DNA from: DAHUYF01 sp035623985
GTDB taxonomy: Bacteria > Pseudomonadota > Alphaproteobacteria > ATCC43930 > CGMCC-115725
Assembly: GCA_035623985.1 (NCBI GenBank)
Contig: DASPSJ010000026.1
Span: forward strand, 1-64,000
DNA length: 64,000 bases
Reading direction: 5' to 3'
Shown one piece after another: positions 42,586-52,386 of this stretch; position 1 is the first letter of the stretch; each line of letters starts with the position of its first letter. The translations under genes and the position numbers were made by a program. The notes under the pieces are model-generated. The model was not told the origin of the DNA. It saw nothing but the letters and a program-made list of their open reading frames with translations, and made no database searches.

Positions 42586-44292
42586 TCAGGCCGGCGGCCT
42601 GGCGGCCCGGCGCGCCTCCTCTTCGATCAGCGCCTTTTTCGAGGGCTTGCCGATCAGCGTCTTGGGCAGGCTGGCGCGGAACTCGAACAGCTTCGGCATC
42701 TCGATCGTCGACAGCTTGCCTTTGAGGAAGGCGCGCAGCTCCGCTTCGTCGAGGCTGGCGCCGGGCACCGGCGCGACATAGGCCTTCACCGTCTGGCCGC
42801 GATAGGGATCGGCGACCGAAATGACGATGCATTCGGCGACCTTGGGATGTTGATAGATCGCTTCCTCGACATTGCGCGGATAGATCTTGTAGCCGCCGGC
42901 AATGATGATGTCCTTGATGCGGTCGACGAGAAAGAGATACCCGTCGGGGTCGATATAGCCGACATCGCCGGTGCGCAGCCGTCCGTCGCTCAGCACCTCG
43001 GCGGTCGCCTGCGGCTTGCGCCAATATCCCGCCATCACCTGAGGCCCGCACACCACCACCTCGCCGCGCTCGCCCTGCGGCATGGGCCGCGCGGGATCGT
43101 CGAGCGCGACGATCTCGATGACGGTGCCGGGCACGGGCAGCCCAACCGAGCCCGGCTTGTTGACGCCGCGCAGCGGATTGCAGGTGGCTACCGGCGAAGT
43201 CTCCGACAGGCCATAACCCTCGACGACGATGCAGCCCGTCACCGTCTCGAATTTGTGCTTGACCTCGACCGGCAGCGGCGCGCCGCCACAGAGGCAGAAT
43301 TTGAACGAGGTGAGATCGATCTTCGCGGCGGCGGGATCGGTGTAGATCGCGGTGAAGAGCGTCGGCACGCCGGGCATGGTGGTCGGGCGCTTGCGGCGGA
43401 TGGCGGCGAGCAGCGTCTTGATCTCGAAGCGCGGCAGCAGAATGATCTCGGCGCCCGCCGCGACGGCGAAATTCATCGCCACCGTCATGGCAAAGACATG
43501 GAAGAACGGCAGCACCGCCAGGACTCGCTCGTGACCGGGCTCCACATGGGGAAACCAGGCGAGGCATTGGCGCGCATTGGTGACGACATTGCGGTGGGTC
43601 AGCATCGCGCCCTTGGGCACGCCGGTGGTGCCGCCGGTATATTGCAGCACGGCGAGATCGCTCGCCGGCTCGACCGGCGCCGGCGTGAACACGCCGTTGT
43701 TGTCGATGAGCTCGGCGAAGGCGAGATGCGCTTCGTCGCGCGGCACACGGGCCGTGTCGGCGCGCTTCAGCAGGCGATAGAGCACGCTCTTCGCCACGGG
43801 CAGGATATCGGCCATCGGGCAGAGCACGATCTTGCGCAGGCCGGAAGAGCCGAGCAGCGGCGCCAGCAGGGCGTAATGCGCCTTGAGGTCGAGCGTCAGT
43901 ATCACCTCGGCCCCGGCATCCTCGACGAGATGGCGGACTTCCGGCGGCGCATAGAGCGGATTGAGATTCACCACCGTGCCGCCGAGCGCGAGGATGGCGT
44001 AATAGGCGATGACGTAATAAGGGCAGTTCGGCAGCATCAGCCCGACGCGCGTGCCCTTCCCCACCCCGATCGCGGCGAAGCCCTTGGCGGCGCGGCGGAC
44101 GAGCGCGCCGATTTCGGCGTAGCTATAGCCCTTGCCGAGGAAATCGAGGCAGGGACGGTCGCCGAAATGCCGGGCGCTGTCCTCGAGCATGCGATAAACC
44201 GGCTCGTCGGCAAAGCGCGTATGCCAATCGATGTCCGCCGGATAGGCCTTGAGCCAAGGCCACCGCGTCTCGATTTCCACCTTTGCTTCCAT
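42586..44292 (-). CDS. Long-chain fatty-acid-CoA ligase
   Basis: A 568-residue AMP-forming acyl-CoA synthetase. The ATP motif is YTGGTTGVPKGAMLTHRN, the A5 motif VEGYGLSETSP and the C-terminal GWRKPQ-type region leads to RTGDVGYIDPDG and RIKDIIIAGGYKIYP with Lys near the C terminus (GKPSKKAL). GGGAGATCGG precedes ATG 44292. It activates fatty acids for the beta-oxidation genes elsewhere in the window. It faces the NRPS operon and I do not count it as part of it. Confidence 0.93.
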   Translation of the reverse strand: MEAKVEIETRWPWLKAYPADIDWHTRFADEPVYRMLEDSARHFGDRPCLDFLGKGYSYAEIGALVRRAAKGFAAIGVGKGTRVGLMLPNCPYYVIAYYAILALGGTVVNLNPLYAPPEVRHLVEDAGAEVILTLDLKAHYALLAPLLGSSGLRKIVLCPMADILPVAKSVLYRLLKRADTARVPRDEAHLAFAELIDNNGVFTPAPVEPASDLAVLQYTGGTTGVPKGAMLTHRNVVTNARQCLAWFPHVEPGHERVLAVLPFFHVFAMTVAMNFAVAAGAEIILLPRFEIKTLLAAIRRKRPTTMPGVPTLFTAIYTDPAAAKIDLTSFKFCLCGGAPLPVEVKHKFETVTGCIVVEGYGLSETSPVATCNPLRGVNKPGSVGLPVPGTVIEIVALDDPARPMPQGERGEVVVCGPQVMAGYWRKPQATAEVLSDGRLRTGDVGYIDPDGYLFLVDRIKDIIIAGGYKIYPRNVEEAIYQHPKVAECIVISVADPYRGQTVKAYVAPVPGASLDEAELRAFLKGKLSTIEMPKLFEFRASLPKTLIGKPSKKALIEEEARRAARPPA

Positions 44293-44368
44293 CCGATCTC
44301 CCAGACAGGCCTCCGAAGCCTAACCGGTTGCAACCTCGGGCGGCAATGCCGGTCACGTCGTTTCCCGT

Positions 44369-45211
44369 CTAATGCGCGAGAAGCACCGGCATGGTGGCTT
44401 CCATGATGATGTGGCGCGTGGCGCCGCCGAAGATCATCTGGCGCAAGCGGCTCTGGGTATAGGCGCCCTTGACCATGAGGTCGGCGCCGATCGCCTTGGC
44501 CTCGTCGATGAAGACTTCGCCGGGGGTGCGGTCGCGCGGCGTCACGTGCCGGGCAAGCGTGGCAATGCCGTGGCGCGCCAAGGTCTGGGCAAGATCCTCG
44601 CCCGACGGCCCCGGCGTCATGGCGCCCTCGACGCTCACCACCTGTACGGTCTGGGCGCGCTGCAAGAAGGGCATGGCGAAGGCCACGGTGCGCGCCGTCT
44701 CGGTGCTGCCGTTCCAGGCGACGAGCACGCGCTCGCCGATCGAGGCGAGCGGCACGGGCGGCGCCATCAGCACCGGCCGGCCGCTCTCGAACAGTGCATC
44801 CTCGAGCGTCGCCTCGGCCAGCGAAGCGAGCTTGGCCGGGCGCTCGACGATAACGAGATCGAAGACGCGGCCCAGACTGCCGACGACGGCGTTTTGCCGG
44901 CCCGCTTCTTCGCGCCATTCGGCGCTGGGGCCGTTGTCCGCCGGCAGTCCGAGCGGAACGCCGTGCTGGCGCATAAAGGAGGAGAAGAGAGCGTGCGCCT
45001 GCTCGCGCCTGTCCTGGCCTTCGCGCTCCAAGGTACGGTCGACCTCGGAAGAGATCGAAAAGCCCATCTCGCCGCCAAACACCACCGCGTATTCGGCGGT
45101 GAGCGCATTCAGGCCAGTAATGCGGCTGTTGAAGCGCCTGGCGACCAGCAGCGCCGTCTCGAGCAATGGCGCCGCCGTGCCGTCGCTGACCACGGCCAAC
45201 AGGGTTCTCAT
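44369..45211 (-). CDS. Universal stress protein, two UspA domains
   Basis: A 280-residue cytoplasmic stress protein. The C-terminal UspA domain (about 150-280) carries LVAWNGSTETARTVAFAMP and VKGAYTQSRLRQMIFGGATRHI, close to the G-2x-G-9x-G-(S/T) nucleotide motif. The N-terminal domain is more divergent. Its exact stimulus is unknown. It lies 76 bases upstream of the ligase gene. Confidence 0.9.
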   Translation of the reverse strand: MRTLLAVVSDGTAAPLLETALLVARRFNSRITGLNALTAEYAVVFGGEMGFSISSEVDRTLEREGQDRREQAHALFSSFMRQHGVPLGLPADNGPSAEWREEAGRQNAVVGSLGRVFDLVIVERPAKLASLAEATLEDALFESGRPVLMAPPVPLASIGERVLVAWNGSTETARTVAFAMPFLQRAQTVQVVSVEGAMTPGPSGEDLAQTLARHGIATLARHVTPRDRTPGEVFIDEAKAIGADLMVKGAYTQSRLRQMIFGGATRHIIMEATMPVLLAH

Positions 45212-45362
45212 GCCGACCTCGCCTCTTTCAACAGCTCTTCGGGTCCGCCCTATTTTCTATCAATTATACCGCTTACCGGTGCGGCACAAAAGCGCCGCGG
45301 TTGCGTGGCGATGAGGCGGGGCTGCCGATGCCGGCCGGCCATGCACCCCGATGGCCGCGGTA

Positions 45363-46178
45363 CTACGCCCCATGACCCGACAAGACGGCCACCGCCCGGT
45401 CGACGACGTGGCGAAAGGCGTCATCGAAGGAGACGCCGCGGAGGTGCCAACGATAAGCCCGCCCCCGCCAGGAGAAATGCCAGCGCGCGGTCCAGCCCAG
45501 CGCCGCCTCGGTCCAGACGAGGGTGCCGGCGAGCGCGGCCTCGCCGCCGCTCTCCCGGGCGAGAGCGCGCCGGCGCGAGGAGCCCATTGCGGCAAGCCGG
45601 CGATAGGTGACGTGCCGGGCAGAGAGCACCGCCGCCTGCGGCAGCAGCAGGACAAGGCCGCGCCGCGCCGCCGCTGCCGCAAGCGATTGCCGCTGCCCGA
45701 GGCCGCGCTCGCCATCCTCCGCCAGAACATAGGCGGCCGTCGCGTCGCGCACGCCGAGCAGAACGGCGAGCCGCGGCCTCGGCTCCGGCCAGGGCGCGAG
45801 AGCAAGAGAGCGCAGCGCGGCATCGATCTTCCAGGGATCGAAGGTGACGGTGAGATCGAAGGGCCGGTCGCGCGTTCCCTGCTCGTCATGGACGGGGATG
45901 CCTTGCATGCGGTCCCGATAGTCGAAGCCGGCGACGAAGCTTGCGGCCTTCTCTTTCAGCGGCACGAGCCGGGGATCATCGATGAGGCGCGGCTCGCCCG
46001 ACACCTTCACCAGCACCGCCTCCAGGCAGAGAGCAAAACCACGCGCGCGTTCCGCCGCGCCTTGGCCGGTGACGATCGCCTGCGTCCGATAGAGGTCATC
46101 GGCGGCGGCGCTTTTGCCAAGGGCTGCGAAAGCGATGGCGAGCGCCAGGACATAACGGCAAGCCGCAAGGCATCGCAT
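45363..46178 (-). CDS. DUF2066 domain protein, secreted
   Basis: A 271-residue protein with a signal peptide (hydrophobic core, then S-A-A-A near residue 25) and the DUF2066 domain (VKVSGEPRLIDDPRLVPLKEKA, FDYRDRM). The family is found in many proteobacteria, near purM and dnaA-like genes in some; its role is unknown. It is divergent from the dehydratase gene 143 bases away. Confidence 0.85.
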   Translation of the reverse strand: MRCLAACRYVLALAIAFAALGKSAAADDLYRTQAIVTGQGAAERARGFALCLEAVLVKVSGEPRLIDDPRLVPLKEKAASFVAGFDYRDRMQGIPVHDEQGTRDRPFDLTVTFDPWKIDAALRSLALAPWPEPRPRLAVLLGVRDATAAYVLAEDGERGLGQRQSLAAAAARRGLVLLLPQAAVLSARHVTYRRLAAMGSSRRRALARESGGEAALAGTLVWTEAALGWTARWHFSWRGRAYRWHLRGVSFDDAFRHVVDRAVAVLSGHGA

Positions 46179-46321
46179 GTCGGCAGTCTGCCGCCGCGCG
46201 CCTCGCGGTTCAATCCTAAGACCGAAAGAGCATGTCTGCCACCGCCGCTGGCCGCATTGACACGCCCGCCAGGGGACGGCTTAGCTGCGCCAGCATCCTC
46301 CCGCCGCATCAGGAGCCCTGG

Positions 46322-48022
46322 ATGAGCGATCCGATCGGCCTTGCCCGCGGTCTTACCAATTATGGCGACCCGGATTTCGCGCTCTATCTCAGGCGCTCCT
46401 TTGCCAAATCCATGGGCTATTCGCAGGCCATGCTGGCAAAGTCGGTGATCGGCATCGCCAACACCGCGAGCGGCTTCAACAATTGCCACCGGCTGGTGCC
46501 GGAGCTGATGGAGGCAGTGACGCGCGGCGTGCTGGCGGCGGGGGCGCTGCCGATGGCGTTTCCGACGATCTCGCTGGGCGAAGTGTTCCTCAACCCCACC
46601 AGCCTGATGTTCCGCAACCTCATGGCGATCGATACCGAGGAGATGATCCGCGCCCAGCCGATGGACGCGGTGGTGCTGATCGGCGGCTGCGACAAGACGG
46701 TGCCGGCGCAGCTCATGGGCGCGGCCTCGGCCAATCTGCCGGCAATCCAGCTCGTCACCGGGCCGATGATGACCGGTCCCTGGCGCGGCGAGCGGCTCGG
46801 CGCCTGCACCGATTGCCGGCGCTTCTGGGCGCGCTTCCGCGGCGGCGAGGTGAGCCGCCAGCAGATCGAGGAGATCGAGGGCAGCCTCGCCACCACCGCC
46901 GGAACCTGCGCGGTGATGGGCACGGCGAGCACCATGGCGTCGATCGCCGAGGCGCTGGGCATGATGCTGCCGGGCACCGCGGCGATCCCCGCCGTCCATG
47001 CCGACCGGTTGCGCGCCGCTGAAGCGACCGGCGCGGCGGCGGTGGCGCTGGCGCGGCAGAAGCTTACCCCCGACCGGATCATTACGGCTAAATCGATAGA
47101 CAACGCGCTGCGCGTGCTGCTGGCGATCGGCGGCTCGACCAACGCCATCCTGCATCTTGCGGCGATCGCCGGGCGGGTCGGCATCGACATTCCGCTGGAG
47201 AAGCTCAATGCGCTCAGCGACACGACGCCGGTGCTAGTCGACCTCAAGCCGACCGGACCGCATTACATGGAGGATCTCTTCGCCGCCGGCGGCATCGGCG
47301 CCGTACTGCGCGAGCTGAAGCCGCTGCTGCATCTCGACTGCCTCACCGTCACCGGCGAGAGCCTCGGCGAGCGGCTGGCGCAGAGCGAGGGCGCCTTCGT
47401 CAACCGCGCGGTGGTGCGCCCGCTCGACGCGCCGCTGCAGCCGCAGGGCGGGCTCGTCGCGCTTTTCGGCTCGCTGGCGCCGCGCGGCGCCATCCTCAAG
47501 CGCTCGGCCGCCGATGCCCGACTGTTCGAGCGCCAGGGCCGCGCCGTGGTGTTCACCTCGCTCGAAGATCTCGCGGCGCGCATCGACGATCCCGCGCTCG
47601 AGGTGACGCCGGACGATTTCCTGGTGCTGCAGAATGCCGGCCCGACGAGCCCCTCGGCCATGCCCGAGGCCGGCTATCTGCCCATCCCCGGCAAGCTCGC
47701 GCGCGCCGGCGTCAAGGACATGGTACGCATCTCCGACGCGCGCATGAGCGGCACCGCCTACGGCACGGTGGTGCTGCATGTGACCCCCGACGCGGCGAGC
47801 GGCGGACCGCTGGCGAAGCTGCGCAGCGGCGATCTCATCCGGCTTTCGGTGAAGGAGCGGCGGCTCGACCTGCTGGTCGACGCTGCCGAGCTGGCGCGGC
47901 GATCGGTCCCGCCGCCTTTCGCGCCGGCGCGCGGCTATGCCCGGCTCTACCGCGAGCAGATCCTGCAGGCCGATCAGGGCTGCGATTTCGCTTTCCTGCG
48001 CTCCGCGCCGCCCGCGGGCTGA
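46322..48022 (+). CDS. IlvD/Edd family dehydratase
   Basis: A 566-residue iron-sulphur dehydratase. It is related to dihydroxy-acid dehydratase, 6-phosphogluconate dehydratase and sugar-acid dehydratases. Cluster and metal segments are seen: GGCDKTVPAQLMG, GACTDCRRFW and TTAGTCAVMGTAST; the C-terminal VRISDARMSGTAYGTVVLHV carries the catalytic Ser. The lack of ilv neighbours and the ACTDC sequence favour a sugar-acid dehydratase (arabonate type) over IlvD. AGGAG lies six bases before ATG 46322. Confidence 0.92.
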   Translation: MSDPIGLARGLTNYGDPDFALYLRRSFAKSMGYSQAMLAKSVIGIANTASGFNNCHRLVPELMEAVTRGVLAAGALPMAFPTISLGEVFLNPTSLMFRNLMAIDTEEMIRAQPMDAVVLIGGCDKTVPAQLMGAASANLPAIQLVTGPMMTGPWRGERLGACTDCRRFWARFRGGEVSRQQIEEIEGSLATTAGTCAVMGTASTMASIAEALGMMLPGTAAIPAVHADRLRAAEATGAAAVALARQKLTPDRIITAKSIDNALRVLLAIGGSTNAILHLAAIAGRVGIDIPLEKLNALSDTTPVLVDLKPTGPHYMEDLFAAGGIGAVLRELKPLLHLDCLTVTGESLGERLAQSEGAFVNRAVVRPLDAPLQPQGGLVALFGSLAPRGAILKRSAADARLFERQGRAVVFTSLEDLAARIDDPALEVTPDDFLVLQNAGPTSPSAMPEAGYLPIPGKLARAGVKDMVRISDARMSGTAYGTVVLHVTPDAASGGPLAKLRSGDLIRLSVKERRLDLLVDAAELARRSVPPPFAPARGYARLYREQILQADQGCDFAFLRSAPPAG

Positions 48023-48049
48023 GCCGCGACGATCGGCAGCCGGGCACAC

Positions 48050-49825
48050 ATGCCGTTCCTCTACACCTTCGTCTCGCTGCTCGCCGCCGCGGTCGTCGCC
48101 GTGCCGCTGGCGAAGCGCCTGGGACTCGGCAGCGTGCTGGGATACCTCGCCGCCGGGCTGGTCATCGGCCCCGCCGGGTTCGACCTCGTCGGCGATGTCG
48201 AGAGCGTCAGCGAGATCTCGGAGCTCGGCGTCGTCATGCTGCTCTTTCTCATCGGGCTGGAGTTGCGCCCGCAGCGGCTCTGGGTCATGCGGCGCTCCGT
48301 GCTGGGGCTCGGGGCGGTGCAGGTCGTGGTCACCGGTGCGGTTCTCTTCGCCATCGCCCGCTTGCTGTCGCTGCCCTGGCCCGCGGCGCTGGTGGTGGGG
48401 TTCAGCCTGGCGCTGTCATCGACCGCGATCGTGCTGCCGATGCTTGCCGAGCGCGAGCTGCTCACCGGCCAAGTCGGGCGCGACGGCTTCGCCGTGCTGC
48501 TGTTCCAGGACATCGCCGTCATTCCGGTGGTGGCACTGCTGCCGGTGCTCAACGGCGATTTCAGCGGGGTGACGGAGCACAGCGCCTGGCTTGCGATCCT
48601 GCGCGCGGCAGGCGCGCTGTTCATCGTCCTCGTCGGCGGCCGCTACCTGATCCGGCCGATCTTCCGCCTGGTAGAAGGCGCCAAGACGCCCGAAATCTTC
48701 ACCGCCACGGCATTGGTCATCGTCGGCGGCACCGCGGCGCTGGTCAGCACCGTCGGCCTCTCCATGTCTCTCGGCGCCTTCATGGCCGGCGTGCTGCTGT
48801 CCGATTCCGAATACCGCCATGAGCTGCAAGCCGATATCGAGCCGTTCGAGGGGCTGCTGCTCGGCGTCTTCTTCATCTCCGTCGGCATGTCGACCAATCT
48901 CGACCTGCTCGCCGCCTCGCCCGGCTTCGTGCTGGCGGCCGCGGCGGGGCTGCTGCTGATCAAGGCGGCGATCTCGTTTGGACTGGCGCTCGCCGCGGGG
49001 CATGACCGGCTCAACGCCGTGCGCTTTGCGGCGGCACTGCCGCAGGCCGGCGAGTTCGGTTTCGTGCTGTTCACCGCGGCGCTGGCCGAGGGGCTGCTTT
49101 CGCCGGCGCATGCCGATCTCGCCATGCTCGTCGTCACGCTCTCCATGGTCGCGTCGCCGCCGCTCTTTGCGCTCGAGGAACGCTTCCTGGCGCCGCGCCT
49201 GGAAAAAGCGCCAGCGCGCGCCTTCGATCCGATCGACGGACCGGCGACGCCGGTGATCATCTGCGGCTTCGGCCGCTTCGGCCAGGTGATCGGCCGCATC
49301 CTGCGCCTCAAGAAGATCGCCTTCACCGCCCTCGACAGGAATGGCGAGCAGATCGACCTGGTGCGACGCTACGGCACCGTCGCCTATTACGGCGATCCGG
49401 CGCGGCTCGACGTGCTGCGCTCGGCAAAAGCGGCGGAGGCCCGGCTGATCGTGGTGGCGCTCGACGACGTCGCGCAATCGCTGAAGGTGGTCGAGCACGC
49501 CAGGCGGCACTTCCCCAACCTCACCATCCTGGCGCGCGCGCGCAACCGGCGCCACGCGCATCTGTTGATGGATCAGGGGGTGACGCAGATCGTGCGCGAG
49601 ACCTATCATTCGAGCCTGCGGCTCACCGAGCTGGTGCTGGAGGAATTGGGCATGGATGCCGCCGAGGCGGAACGCACCGTGCGCCTTTTCCGCGAGCATG
49701 ACGAACGCCTGATGATCGATCAGCACGGCATCTATGACGACGAGAAGCAGGTGATCCAGACAACGAAGCAGGCGATGGTCGAGCTCAGCGGCCTGCTCGA
49801 GGCGGACCGGGGAGCGGACCCGTGA
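48050..49825 (+). CDS. Kef-type potassium/proton antiporter (CPA2)
   Basis: A 591-residue CPA2 transporter: about 12 membrane segments to residue 385, then a TrkA-N/RCK domain (VIICGFGRFGQVIGRIL, with a nucleotide-binding Gly-x-Gly) that gates by NAD(H) or glutathione adducts in known members. The N-terminal half holds the LGSVLGYLAAGLVIGP and FSLALSSTAIVLPMLAE segments. It follows the dehydratase gene after 27 bases. Confidence 0.93.
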   Translation: MPFLYTFVSLLAAAVVAVPLAKRLGLGSVLGYLAAGLVIGPAGFDLVGDVESVSEISELGVVMLLFLIGLELRPQRLWVMRRSVLGLGAVQVVVTGAVLFAIARLLSLPWPAALVVGFSLALSSTAIVLPMLAERELLTGQVGRDGFAVLLFQDIAVIPVVALLPVLNGDFSGVTEHSAWLAILRAAGALFIVLVGGRYLIRPIFRLVEGAKTPEIFTATALVIVGGTAALVSTVGLSMSLGAFMAGVLLSDSEYRHELQADIEPFEGLLLGVFFISVGMSTNLDLLAASPGFVLAAAAGLLLIKAAISFGLALAAGHDRLNAVRFAAALPQAGEFGFVLFTAALAEGLLSPAHADLAMLVVTLSMVASPPLFALEERFLAPRLEKAPARAFDPIDGPATPVIICGFGRFGQVIGRILRLKKIAFTALDRNGEQIDLVRRYGTVAYYGDPARLDVLRSAKAAEARLIVVALDDVAQSLKVVEHARRHFPNLTILARARNRRHAHLLMDQGVTQIVRETYHSSLRLTELVLEELGMDAAEAERTVRLFREHDERLMIDQHGIYDDEKQVIQTTKQAMVELSGLLEADRGADP

Positions 49826-49899
49826 GCGTCCGCGCGACGCGGTGTTGTCGCAGCGCCGGGCTCGCGCCATAAATCCGCGCCAAACCAGCGGAGGAAGCC

Positions 49900-50283
49900 A
49901 TGAAGACCTTTACGCCCGCCACCGTCGCGGCACCCGCCGGCCCCTACAGCCACGGCGTCGAGATCGCCGGCAATGCCCGCATCCTCTACCTCGCGGGCCA
50001 GATCGGCGTCGCGCCCGACGGCACGCTGCCGGCGGATTTCGAGGGCCAGGCGGATCAATGCTGGAAGAACATCAAGGCGGTCCTCGCCGCCGCCGGCATG
50101 GGCGTGGAGAACCTGGTGAAATGCACGCATTTCCTGACGAGCCAGGAGCATGTTGCCGCCTATGGCAAGGTGCGCACGCGCCATCTCGGCGAGGCGCGGC
50201 CAGCCTCGACCTTGCTGGTCATCAGCGCGCTGGCCCGGCCGGGCATGCTAGTCGAGGTCGAGGCGATCGCCGCCAAGGGCTGA
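49900..50283 (+). CDS. RidA/YjgF family enamine-imine deaminase
   Basis: A 127-residue trimeric RidA-type protein. RidA hydrolyses reactive enamines and imines from PLP enzymes. It shows the N-terminal PAPAGPYSHGVE and LAGQIGV, and the C-terminal RPASTLLVI with the active-site Arg. GGAGGAAGCC sets the ATG. It precedes the D-aminoacylase gene by four bases, a common pairing in D-amino-acid catabolism. Confidence 0.93.
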   Translation: MKTFTPATVAAPAGPYSHGVEIAGNARILYLAGQIGVAPDGTLPADFEGQADQCWKNIKAVLAAAGMGVENLVKCTHFLTSQEHVAAYGKVRTRHLGEARPASTLLVISALARPGMLVEVEAIAAKG

Positions 50284-50287
50284 TCCC

Positions 50288-51754
50288 ATGGCGCGTTTCG
50301 ACCTGGTGCTGCGCGGCGGACAGGTGATCGACGGCACCGGCGCCGCCGCTATCGGCGCCGACGTGGCGGTCGCCGGCGACCGCATCGCCGCCATCGGCCG
50401 CCTGCCGCCCGGCAGCGGCCGGCAAGAGATCGACGTCGCCGGCCTTGCCGTGGCGCCGGGCTTCATCGACGTCCACACCCATGACGACCGCGCGCTGCTG
50501 TCGCAGGGCGAGATGACGCCCAAGGTCAGCCAGGGCGTCACCACCGTCATCGCCGGCAATTGCGGCGTGAGCCTCGCCCCGATGCAGCCGAACCGGCCGC
50601 TGCCGCCGCCGCTCGACCTCATCGGCTCGGCCGAGCAGTTCCGCTTCCACCGATTTGCCGATTACATGGCTGCCCTCGATACCACGCCCGCCGCCACCAA
50701 CGCGGCGCTGCTCGTGGGGCATTCCACATTGCGCGCCAACGCCATGGATCAGCTCGAACGGCCGGCGAGCGAGAGCGAGATTGAAGTCATGCGCGCGCGT
50801 CTCGCCGAGGCGCTGGAGGCCGGCGCCATCGGGCTTTCGAGCGGACTCTGGTACGCGCCGGCCATCGCCGCTCCGCCGTCGGAACTGGCGGCGCTGGCGA
50901 AGACGCTTCACCCCGCGGGCGCGATCTATACCACCCATATGCGCGACGAGCAGAGCCGCGTTCTCGACAGCCTCGAGGAGAGCTTTGCCGTCGGCCGCGA
51001 GGCCGAGGTGCCGGTGGTGATCTCGCATCACAAGGTGGCGGGAAAGCAGAATTTCGGGTTGACGCAAAAGACGCTGCCGAAGATCGCGGCGGCGATGGCA
51101 AGGCAGCCGGTCGGGCTCGACGCCTATCCCTATATCGCCTCCTCCACCGTGCTGCGGGCGGACTATATTCCCGCGGCGCTCAAGATCCTCATCACATGGT
51201 CCAAGAGCCATCCCGAGGCGACGGGGCGCGAGCTTGCGGCGATCGCCCAGGACTGGGGCGTGAGCCAGGAAGAGGCGTGCGAGCGGCTGCAGCCCGGCGG
51301 CGCCATCTATTTCACCATGGACGAGGCCGATGTGCGCCGCGTGCTTGCCTTCGAGCACACCATGATCGGCTCGGATGGGCTGCCGCATGACGCCCATCCC
51401 CATCCCCGGCTGTGGGGCACCTTCGCCCGCGTGCTTGGCCATTACTGCCGCGAGGAGAAGCTCTTTCCGCTGGAAGAGGCGGTGCGGCGCATGACCGGAC
51501 TGCCGGCGCAACGCTTCGGCCTCACCGGCCGCGGCCGGCTCGCGCCCGGCGCCTATGCCGACATTACTGTGTTCGATCCCGCGGAGATTATCGACCGCGC
51601 CACCTTCGCCGCGCCGACCGCGCCCGCCGCCGGCATCCATCTCGTGCTGGTGAACGGCACGCCGGTGTGGCGCGAGGGCGCCGCCACCGGCGCGCGGCCC
51701 GGCCGGGCGCTCCGCCGCCAGCAGATGCAGCGGGAGCGGCACGCCGCTGGCTGA
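50288..51754 (+). CDS. N-acyl-D-amino-acid deacylase-like amidohydrolase
   Basis: A 488-residue metal-dependent amidohydrolase of the D-aminoacylase group, releasing D-amino acids from N-acyl-D-amino acids. The metal motif is FIDVHTHDDRALL; the zinc-site region TTVIAGNCGVS has the conserved Cys, and the third-strand THMRDEQS and ISHHKVAGKQN, plus SDGLPHDAHPHPR, follow. Its neighbours include RidA, a D-threonine-aldolase-like gene and a peptide ABC transporter. Confidence 0.92.
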   Translation: MARFDLVLRGGQVIDGTGAAAIGADVAVAGDRIAAIGRLPPGSGRQEIDVAGLAVAPGFIDVHTHDDRALLSQGEMTPKVSQGVTTVIAGNCGVSLAPMQPNRPLPPPLDLIGSAEQFRFHRFADYMAALDTTPAATNAALLVGHSTLRANAMDQLERPASESEIEVMRARLAEALEAGAIGLSSGLWYAPAIAAPPSELAALAKTLHPAGAIYTTHMRDEQSRVLDSLEESFAVGREAEVPVVISHHKVAGKQNFGLTQKTLPKIAAAMARQPVGLDAYPYIASSTVLRADYIPAALKILITWSKSHPEATGRELAAIAQDWGVSQEEACERLQPGGAIYFTMDEADVRRVLAFEHTMIGSDGLPHDAHPHPRLWGTFARVLGHYCREEKLFPLEEAVRRMTGLPAQRFGLTGRGRLAPGAYADITVFDPAEIIDRATFAAPTAPAAGIHLVLVNGTPVWREGAATGARPGRALRRQQMQRERHAAG

Positions 51755-51756
51755 AG

Positions 51757-52125
51757 CTAGAGGCGCGTCGCGGCCAAGCCCAGGTCGACGGCAACACTCC
51801 GCAGACGCTTGTCATATGTCCATAGCGCGGCACCCGCGGTCAGACTGGTCGCAGCCAGCAGATGGGCATCGACATATCCGATGCCGCGCCCGAACAGCAC
51901 ATGCCGCTCGATGAAGTGCAGCGCTTCCGCATCGCTCGCGACGCCGGCGCGCGGGAGGTCCGACAGCGCGCCCAGAACGAGTTCGCGCCGAACTAAATTC
52001 CCGAGAGCGAGTTCGCCGATCACGAAAGGATGCGCCAGAACCATGCCGCCTTCGAGCAGTTCGGAGAGCGCCCGGTTGCCGATGCGCAGGTGATCCACCC
52101 AAACCGACGTATCGACCAGGATCAC
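51757..52125 (-). CDS. vapC: PIN-domain ribonuclease toxin
   Basis: A 122-residue PIN-domain RNase. The acidic metal site is intact: Asp4 in ILVDTSVWV, a Glu in VIGELALG and Asp residues in GYVDAHLLAA and WTYDKRL. It starts with GTG 52125 overlapping the antitoxin stop. It is convergent with the aminoacylase gene, two bases apart. Confidence 0.92.
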   Translation of the reverse strand: MILVDTSVWVDHLRIGNRALSELLEGGMVLAHPFVIGELALGNLVRRELVLGALSDLPRAGVASDAEALHFIERHVLFGRGIGYVDAHLLAATSLTAGAALWTYDKRLRSVAVDLGLAATRL

Positions 52126-52316
52126 CGGGCGGCGCGCCGCCGCCGCGGCATCTTGACGTCAGGTTCACTGCCGCCCAGGCGCGCCAGACGGCGGGCGCTT
52201 TCACGTTCGATGAGCGCCCTGAGCGCTTCCCGGACCAAGACGGTTTTCTCACTAAGTCCGGTAAGAGTCTGTGCTTTGGCCACGAGATCGTCGTCCAGCG
52301 CGAGGGTCGTGCGCAT
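52122..52316 (-). CDS. vapB: VapB-type antitoxin
   Basis: A 64-residue antitoxin: N-terminal strand MRTTLALDDDLV with following helices, a ribbon-helix-helix DNA-binding form, and a basic C-terminal tail for binding the toxin. It lies directly before vapC with a four-base overlap, the normal order for autoregulated vapBC pairs. Confidence 0.9.
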   Translation of the reverse strand: MRTTLALDDDLVAKAQTLTGLSEKTVLVREALRALIERESARRLARLGGSEPDVKMPRRRRAAR

Positions 52317-52386
52317 TTCCGAGGCTCTCCTATAGACATCAAGAATAGCATCATTTGATGCCGATTTCAATGCCCTGGCACGCCGA

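Noticed and set aside
42586..44292. Fatty-acyl ligase as the acyl starter enzyme of the NRPS
   Set aside because: It lies on the opposite strand with its own neighbours and has the features of a common degradative ligase. It cannot be excluded but is not supported.
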